This document shows, one piece after another, positions 59,093 through 64,000 of a DNA stretch of 64,000 bases. The position numbers and the translations under genes were made by a program. The notes beneath the pieces were generated by a model, which searched no databases, was not told the origin of the DNA, and saw only the letters and a program-made list of their open reading frames with translations. The stretch is from Sphingosinicella humi. GTDB lineage: Bacteria; Pseudomonadota; Alphaproteobacteria; Sphingomonadales; Sphingomonadaceae. The stretch spans positions 908,501-972,500 of the forward strand of contig NZ_QFFF01000001.1 in NCBI RefSeq assembly GCF_003129465.1, given 5' to 3'. Position 1 is the first letter of the stretch. Every line of letters starts with the position of its first letter.

Positions 59093-60403
59093 TCATTGTT
59101 CGCGCAGCGCGGATTGGCCGAGCTTGGTGAGCGGGGAGAGAATGTAGGACATGATCGTGCGCTTGTCGCCGAGCAGGCTGACGTCGGCGATCATCCCGGG
59201 ACCGATCTCGAGGGGCCGGCCGTCCTTGTCGAGGAGCTTGTCGTTCGTCGCCACGCGCACCGTGTAGAAGCTCTCGCCGGTCTGCTCGTTGATCGTAGCG
59301 TCGGGCGAGATCGCCACGACCTTCCCCTCCAGCGCGCCATAAACCGAGGAGTCATAGGCGGTGATATTGATCTTCGCGTCCTGCTCCATGCGTACCCAGG
59401 CGATGTCGGAGGGACGGATTTTGACTTCGACCAGGAGGTTTTCCTCGCTCGGCACGATCTCGACGAGGGGTGCGCCCGGCGCGACGGTGCCGCCGACGGT
59501 GGTGACGAGCACACGATTGACGCGCCCGTCCAACGGGGAGCGCACGATGGTCCGCTCCACCCGCTCCGAAAGCGCGGGGAGCGTGCGGCGAAGGGCCACC
59601 ATTTCCGCCTGGGCGGCGGCCAGTTCCTGTGCCGCCCTCGAGCGCCAGTCCTGACGCTGCTGGACGAGGCTCGCCCGCGCCTCAGCCACCAACGACTGCG
59701 CGCGCGTCACGGCGGCGGCCGCGGCGGCGACGTCGCTCGACGCGATGGCGGCGGCGTTTTCGGCCTGGACGAGCGACAGGCGCGGCTCGATGCCGCGGTC
59801 GACCAGCGGACGGATCAGATTGAGCTCGGTCTGGGCGGCGGTGAGCGCCGACCGCCGCGAGGCGAGCGCCGCCTCGGCCTCGGCAACGCTGCGCTCCGCC
59901 TGGGTGACGCGCGCGCGCGCTGCACCGAGCAGGCTGCTGAGGTCTGCCATTCGCGACAGGTGGAGGGACCGTTCGATGGCGATCTGTTCCGCCATGCTCG
60001 GGCTGGTGGCGGATGGAAAGCTCGGCGATCGCCCGGCCACTTCCGCCTCGAGCCGGGCGATCTTGGCGCGCAGCGCCTCGAATTGCGACCGGTTGCTCGA
60101 ATATTCCGAGCCGGTCGCCGTCTGGTCCAGCCGGACGAGCGCCGCGCCGCGTTTCACCAGATCGCCGGTGCTCGCGAGAATGGCTTCGACGACACCGCCT
60201 TCCAAATTGGAGACGACCTGCAGCTGGGAACTCGGGATGACGCGTCCCTGCCCGCTCACCGTGCGGTCGAGCTCGGTCAGCGACGCCCAGATGATGAAGA
60301 CCAGCACGAAGCCGCCGATCATCCACAGCAGCAGGTTGGACGCCGTCGCGGGGCGCACCTTGTCGATATAGTCTTCGAGCGTGCTGTGGTTCATGTCGTT
60401 CAT
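59093..60403 (-). CDS. Type I secretion membrane-fusion protein (HlyD family)
   Basis: A 436-residue protein with a single transmembrane helix near the N-terminus (LLLWMIGGFVLVFIIWASL), lipoyl-like halves (GQGRVIPSSQLQVVSNLEGGVVEAI and RSPLDGRVNRVLVTTVGGTV), and a long alpha-helical coiled-coil hairpin in between (about residues 100-280). This is the periplasmic adaptor linking the ABC exporter to TolC. ATG at 60403 overlaps the ABC stop by 4 nt. It is last in the leftward operon. Confidence 0.9.
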   Translation of the reverse strand: MNDMNHSTLEDYIDKVRPATASNLLLWMIGGFVLVFIIWASLTELDRTVSGQGRVIPSSQLQVVSNLEGGVVEAILASTGDLVKRGAALVRLDQTATGSEYSSNRSQFEALRAKIARLEAEVAGRSPSFPSATSPSMAEQIAIERSLHLSRMADLSSLLGAARARVTQAERSVAEAEAALASRRSALTAAQTELNLIRPLVDRGIEPRLSLVQAENAAAIASSDVAAAAAAVTRAQSLVAEARASLVQQRQDWRSRAAQELAAAQAEMVALRRTLPALSERVERTIVRSPLDGRVNRVLVTTVGGTVAPGAPLVEIVPSEENLLVEVKIRPSDIAWVRMEQDAKINITAYDSSVYGALEGKVVAISPDATINEQTGESFYTVRVATNDKLLDKDGRPLEIGPGMIADVSLLGDKRTIMSYILSPLTKLGQSALREQ

Positions 60404-62133
60404 ACTGCCGCGACCTTCGGACGGTTGAGCTTCGCCAGGATCTGATCACGCGGGCCGTCGGCAATGATCCGCCCCTGATCGAGGATCAGGACCCGGCTGA
60501 CGAGGCGGAGGAAAGGCGTGCGGTGGGTGATGACGAGGAAGGTTCGGTCCTCCAGCTCCTTGCTCAGCCGGTCGAGCAGGCCGCTCTCGGTCTGATTGTC
60601 CATCGCGCTGGAGGGCTCGTCGAAGACCAGCACCGAAGGACGGCCCGCCAGTGCCCGGGCAATGGCGATCGACTGACGCTGCCCACCGGAGAGACCCTCG
60701 CCGCGGTCGGCGAGCTTCCGATCGTAGCCGTTGGCGATCTGGCCCATGAACTGATGGGTGCCGGAAAGCTCCGCCGCACGGATCATCTCCTCATCGTCCA
60801 TGTCGGCCCGGCCGAGCACGATATTCTCCCGCACCGAACCGGAGAGCAGCAGGGATTCTTGCATGGCGCTGCCGATCTTGCGGCGCAGGCTGATTGGGTC
60901 GAGCTGGCGGATGTCGGTCCCGTCCAGCAGGATCAGGCCTTCCTCTGGCTCGTAAAGGCCCAGGATCATCTTCGCGATCGTAGACTTGCCCGACCCGACC
61001 CGCCCGAGAAGCGCGACATGCTCGCCCGGCTCGATCGTGAAGCTGACGCCGTCCAGCGCCTTTTCGGAGGCGCCGGGATAGCGGAAATGAACGTTGCGAA
61101 ACTCGATCCGCCCTTCCGTGGCGCCCAACACCAGAGGCTCGCCGCTCGGCCCTTCGGTCGGCGTGTTCATGAGGCCGTCCAACTGGCGATAGGCGGTGCG
61201 CGTCGCCGTCATGCGCGACAGGAGGGTTGCGATCTGCCCCAGCGGGGCGACCGCACGCCCGGCAAGGATCGAGCAGGCGATAAGACCGCCCATCGTCAGC
61301 GTCTGGTCGGCAATGAGGCCGACGCCGACGATGACGACCCCGGCATAGGATATCATCTGCGCCGAGCCGGCGATGGTGACGCCGATATTGGCGATGAGCC
61401 GCTGCTTGAGGCTGATCGCGCTATGCTCTTCGATGGCGCCGTGCCAGCGCCGGGTGAGGATCGGCGCGGCGCCCGATGTCTTCACCGTCTCCAGGCCGCC
61501 GATCGTCTCGACCAGCACCGTCTGCTTGAGCAGGCCCTGGCCCATCGACTGGGCCGAGAGCCGGTCCATCGCCGGCTGGGTCAGAAGGCCCACGAGCACG
61601 ACCAGCGGGATCATCACCATCGGAACGAACACGACCGGGCCGCCGATCATGGCGATGACCGCGAGGGTGATGAGCACGAACGGCACATCGACGATCGCGG
61701 TAAGCGTTGCCGAGGCGAAGAAATCGCGCAGTGTCTCCAGTTCCCGGACGACGCCGGCGAGGGCACCGGTCGAGCCCCTCTTCTGGTCGAGCCGGATGGC
61801 GAGCAGCTGGGCGAAGACCGTCTCGCCCACCTCGCGATCGATGCGGGCGCCGGCGACGTCGACGAAATAGGCGCGCACCGTCTTCAGCGCGAAATCGAAC
61901 AGGATGACGATGCCGAGGCCGATCGACAGGGCGATCAGCGACGCGGTCGCATTGTTCGGCAGCACGCGGTCGTAGACGACCATGGTGAAGATGGAGGTGA
62001 CCAGCGCGAAGATGTTGATCATCACGGCCGCCACCGCGACGCGCATATAAATGCCCTTATTGCGTAGCATCGGCTCCAGCAGCCAGGGCGCGAAGCGCGG
62101 CCTGGGGATCTCGATCAGGGTATCGTCGCTCAT
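60400..62133 (-). CDS. Type I secretion ABC exporter without peptidase-like N-terminal domain
   Basis: About 577 residues: membrane domain with six hydrophobic segments (VAAVMINIFALVTSIF; LIALSIGLGIVILFDFAL and others), then an ATPase with Walker A GRVGSGKST, signature LSGGQRQSIAIARALAG and Walker B VLVFDEPSSAMD, ITHR. It begins directly with the membrane domain; the C39 peptidase-like domain common in RTX exporters such as HlyB is missing. It is a LapB/PrtD-type exporter. The ATG at 62133 overlaps the TolC stop by 4 nt and has GGAG upstream; a GTG 6 nt earlier is in frame but less likely. Confidence 0.9.
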   Translation of the reverse strand: MSDDTLIEIPRPRFAPWLLEPMLRNKGIYMRVAVAAVMINIFALVTSIFTMVVYDRVLPNNATASLIALSIGLGIVILFDFALKTVRAYFVDVAGARIDREVGETVFAQLLAIRLDQKRGSTGALAGVVRELETLRDFFASATLTAIVDVPFVLITLAVIAMIGGPVVFVPMVMIPLVVLVGLLTQPAMDRLSAQSMGQGLLKQTVLVETIGGLETVKTSGAAPILTRRWHGAIEEHSAISLKQRLIANIGVTIAGSAQMISYAGVVIVGVGLIADQTLTMGGLIACSILAGRAVAPLGQIATLLSRMTATRTAYRQLDGLMNTPTEGPSGEPLVLGATEGRIEFRNVHFRYPGASEKALDGVSFTIEPGEHVALLGRVGSGKSTIAKMILGLYEPEEGLILLDGTDIRQLDPISLRRKIGSAMQESLLLSGSVRENIVLGRADMDDEEMIRAAELSGTHQFMGQIANGYDRKLADRGEGLSGGQRQSIAIARALAGRPSVLVFDEPSSAMDNQTESGLLDRLSKELEDRTFLVITHRTPFLRLVSRVLILDQGRIIADGPRDQILAKLNRPKVAAV

Positions 62134-63539
62134 TGCCACTCCGGTGTGGGCGGATCGATGTCGAGGGCCGGCAGTAGCCGGCCGGTGCGGGACAGGAGCA
62201 CGTAGCGGGCCGCATCGAGTTCGGTGACGGCGCGGATGTAGCTGGCGGCGACGTTGAAATAGCCGCTCTCGGATTCGAGAAGGTCGAACAAGGTGCCGCG
62301 GGCGACGCGGAAACGCTCGGCCAGCACGTCGCGCGACTGGCGGCTGGCGACATAGCTCTTCTCGAGCGCGGCAAGCTGCTCTTCCAGCGCGACCACGTCG
62401 GACCAGGCGATCGCGGCCTCACGCTCCGCCTCGCTGCGGACGCGGGCGGCGCTCGCTTCGGCGGCGTTCGCCCGCGCCTCGGCTTGGTCGGCACGCGCAT
62501 CGCCGGGCCCAAGGAAGCGGTAGCGCACCGTCGCCCTGCCGCGAACGTCATAGTCGCGGCTGGAGAGGCCATATTTGCCGGCATCCAGGCCGACGGCGAC
62601 GCTGGGCAGGGTCGACGCACGCGCCGCCCGGGCCTCCCGCCGCGCCGCACGGGCGAGGGCCTCGGCGCCTTCCACCGGCGCCGTCGTCCGGGCCAGGAAC
62701 TGCGCCGCATCCTTGCTCGTCGTCGGAATTTCGAACGCCGGCGCACGGTCCAGCCCGGACGGGGCGGGGACTCCGAACATTTCCTCGAAACGAGCCTCGG
62801 CGTTGGCGAGCTGGCGCCGGTAGCGGGCCAGATCGGCCTCGGCGGTCGCGATATAGCTTTCGACGCGCGGCAGATCGCCCGGCGCCGAGACGCCCTGTTT
62901 GATCCGCATCTCGATCGCGCTTCTGAGGTCACGCTGGTTGAGAACGAAGGCCTCGCTCAGCGCCACCAGCGCCCGATAGGCGAACACGTCATACCAGGCC
63001 GCGATCGCGTTCAACGCCACCTGGTCCGCCGAGGCCTCCGCCTCGAGGGCCGCGGCGCGGAGCCGGGCTCCGGCGGCGGCGATGCGGTTGGCCGTCGCGC
63101 CGAAATCCCACAGCGTCTGCTGGGCGCTGAGCAGCAGATCCGTCCGCTCACGCGAGCGGGAACGCTCGATGATGTTGTCGGGATCGTTGTCGAACTCGCG
63201 CGCGAGGGAGCGCTGCGAGCTGAGGTCCAGATCGATGGTTGGGAACAGCGTCGAACGGGCCTCGTCCTCAGCCGCCTCCGCCTCGACCACGCCGGCCAGC
63301 GCCTCATCGACGCGCGGGTGGCGCTCGACGGCGCGCTGGACCAGGGTCGTGAAGTCGGGATTGGCGGCCGGCTCCCGACCCAGGGCCAGCACCGGGTCCG
63401 CGGCCAGATCGATGCGGAGGGGATCGCGCACCGGCGCAGGCAGATCATCGATCGGAGCGGCGGGGGCAACGGGCGACTCCGCCTGGACGCCCGCCTGCGC
63501 GAGCGCCGCGACAGCTACAGCTACCAGCCACCCAGCCAT
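62130..63539 (-). CDS. TolC-family outer-membrane channel
   Basis: A 469-residue protein: signal peptide MAGWLVAVAVAALAQAGVQA, then the duplicated helical pattern of TolC-type channels (ALAGVVEAEAAEDEARSTLFPTIDLDL; IAAWYDVFAYRALVALSEAFVLNQRDL; FRVARGTLFDLLESESGYFNVAASYIRAV). It forms the outer-membrane conduit of the type I exporter. ATG at 63539 gives the signal peptide; an upstream in-frame start at 63584 adds an unlikely basic stretch. It is the first gene of the leftward secretion operon. Confidence 0.88.
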   Translation of the reverse strand: MAGWLVAVAVAALAQAGVQAESPVAPAAPIDDLPAPVRDPLRIDLAADPVLALGREPAANPDFTTLVQRAVERHPRVDEALAGVVEAEAAEDEARSTLFPTIDLDLSSQRSLAREFDNDPDNIIERSRSRERTDLLLSAQQTLWDFGATANRIAAAGARLRAAALEAEASADQVALNAIAAWYDVFAYRALVALSEAFVLNQRDLRSAIEMRIKQGVSAPGDLPRVESYIATAEADLARYRRQLANAEARFEEMFGVPAPSGLDRAPAFEIPTTSKDAAQFLARTTAPVEGAEALARAARREARAARASTLPSVAVGLDAGKYGLSSRDYDVRGRATVRYRFLGPGDARADQAEARANAAEASAARVRSEAEREAAIAWSDVVALEEQLAALEKSYVASRQSRDVLAERFRVARGTLFDLLESESGYFNVAASYIRAVTELDAARYVLLSRTGRLLPALDIDPPTPEWQ

Positions 63540-63605
63540 GTTAGACCCCACCCCTCGCAAGAGGAAAACGCCTCCGCAAGCCATCTCTTACGAGATCGTC
63601 GCTAC

Positions 63606-63620
63606 ATATCAAATAGATAT
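63606..63620. promoter_or_regulatory. AT-rich short palindrome upstream of the secretion operon
   Basis: ATATC-AAATA-GATAT, a perfect 5-bp dyad in an AT-rich patch about 67-81 nt upstream of the TolC start codon. It is the only AT-rich stretch in the 5' flank and may be part of the promoter or a regulator site. Confidence 0.3.
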
Positions 63621-63754
63621 ACCAGCGCCCCCCGCCGCTCCCGTCTCGCAATGACGGGCGTACAATGCGACCTAAAGCCGCGTTCCCAGAGTAAAAGGGG
63701 CGGATTTCTGCCCCCTGGACGGAAGGCAGATCGCGACCGCGACCCGCGTTGGCA

Positions 63755-63785
63755 CAAAAAAAGGCCGCCCTGAGGGACGGCCTTT
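63755..63785 (-). terminator. Rho-independent terminator after tRNA-fMet
   Basis: On the minus strand an AAAGGCCG/CGGCCTTT stem (with a CCC/GGG inner part and one bulged T) closes a TCA loop and is followed by seven Ts. It lies 13 nt beyond the tRNA-fMet 3' end and terminates the rRNA operon transcript. Confidence 0.88.
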
Positions 63786-63797
63786 ATGCTGTTGCGT

Positions 63798-63874
<77 letters not shown>

Positions 63875-63965
63875 CCAAGCCAACGCTAGATCCACGGAGC
63901 CTCGCTCGACGCGATCGAAATCGTGATGACATGTGAATGGGTTTTCCTGATGCGCCGGCCGCAAA

Positions 63966-64000
63966 GCCTGGCGACGACCTACTCTTCCACTGCTTAAGCA
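63966..64000 (-). rRNA. rrf: 5S rRNA, 3' end (partial)
   Basis: The last 35 nt of the window on the minus strand read GCAGTGGAAGAGTAGGTCG and end TCGCCAGGC, the typical 3' end of alphaproteobacterial 5S rRNA. The rest of the rRNA operon lies beyond the window. It is followed by tRNA-fMet about 90 nt downstream, a common order in this lineage. Confidence 0.85.

Overview
The window reads as a chromosomal segment of a GC-rich alphaproteobacterium, most likely a sphingomonad (Sphingomonadales). The evidence is the gene families and their order: a giant NAD-dependent glutamate dehydrogenase beside a PAS protein and tRNA-Thr, an lgt-midA-GNAT-pgeF run, a stand-alone pdeM, a 5S rRNA followed by tRNA-fMet, and several intergenic palindromes of the kind seen scattered through sphingomonad genomes. 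The species assignment is inference; no database search was possible.

Layout. 1-5.0 kb: the start of a secreted M20-type amidohydrolase (cut by the window edge), a small zinc-ribbon protein, and a leftward set of an ABC-F ATPase, maleylacetoacetate isomerase and a class II aldolase. 5.0-11.1 kb: a 2-hydroxyacid/pyruvate cluster, with an FAD/Fe-S D-2-hydroxyacid dehydrogenase translationally coupled to a TPP-dependent pyruvate-oxidase-like enzyme and a divergent FMN L-lactate dehydrogenase. 11.3-16.6 kb: a chaperone-usher pilus locus (pilin, chaperone, usher, putative tip protein), with a small secreted protein converging on it and a UUCG hairpin after the pilin gene. 17.1-19.0 kb: two receiver-less transcription factors (LuxR-type and OmpR-type) and a hypothetical gene, flanked by AT-rich spacers. 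19.4-24.0 kb: an accessory-looking redox/stress block (PLP decarboxylase, Rieske-FAD reductase, DUF488, AhpD-like protein), a decayed gene with compensating frameshifts, and tRNA-Thr.

24.2-30.2 kb: PAS protein and the large NAD-GDH. 30.2-34.6 kb: a tightly packed leftward run of a TAT-exported molybdopterin oxidoreductase large subunit, ferrochelatase, acetoacetyl-CoA reductase and a ribbon-helix-helix protein. 34.8-39.8 kb: an acyl-CoA ligase diverging from lgt, then midA, a GNAT acetyltransferase and pgeF. 39.8-44.6 kb: a methyltransferase with a MerR-type promoter and its divergent MerR regulator, a GST, a SLC13-type transporter and a trans-sulfuration PLP enzyme. 44.7-49.0 kb: a HAD phosphatase and a four-gene Mla/MCE lipid transporter operon with overlapping genes. 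49-55.9 kb: ZIP transporter, aminopeptidase N, EamA transporter, threonine aldolase, PilZ protein, a tiny membrane protein and PdeM. 56-63.5 kb: a secreted RTX metalloprotease and a complete type I secretion operon (TolC, ABC, HlyD). The right end holds tRNA-fMet and the 3' end of a 5S rRNA, the tail of a leftward rRNA operon.

How parts work together (inference): D- and L-lactate are oxidised to pyruvate by the two dehydrogenases at 5-11 kb and pyruvate is passed to quinone by the TPP enzyme; the type I exporter most likely secretes the RTX metalloprotease next to it; the Mla operon moves phospholipids between membranes. No CRISPR array, prophage or insertion sequence was seen. The more unusual items are the decayed frameshifted gene, the nested palindromic repeats (one abutting the midA start codon), the MerR 19-bp-spacer promoter, the perfect operator-like palindrome beside a TATAAT at 20.94 kb, and the pilus locus with its opposing secreted partner.
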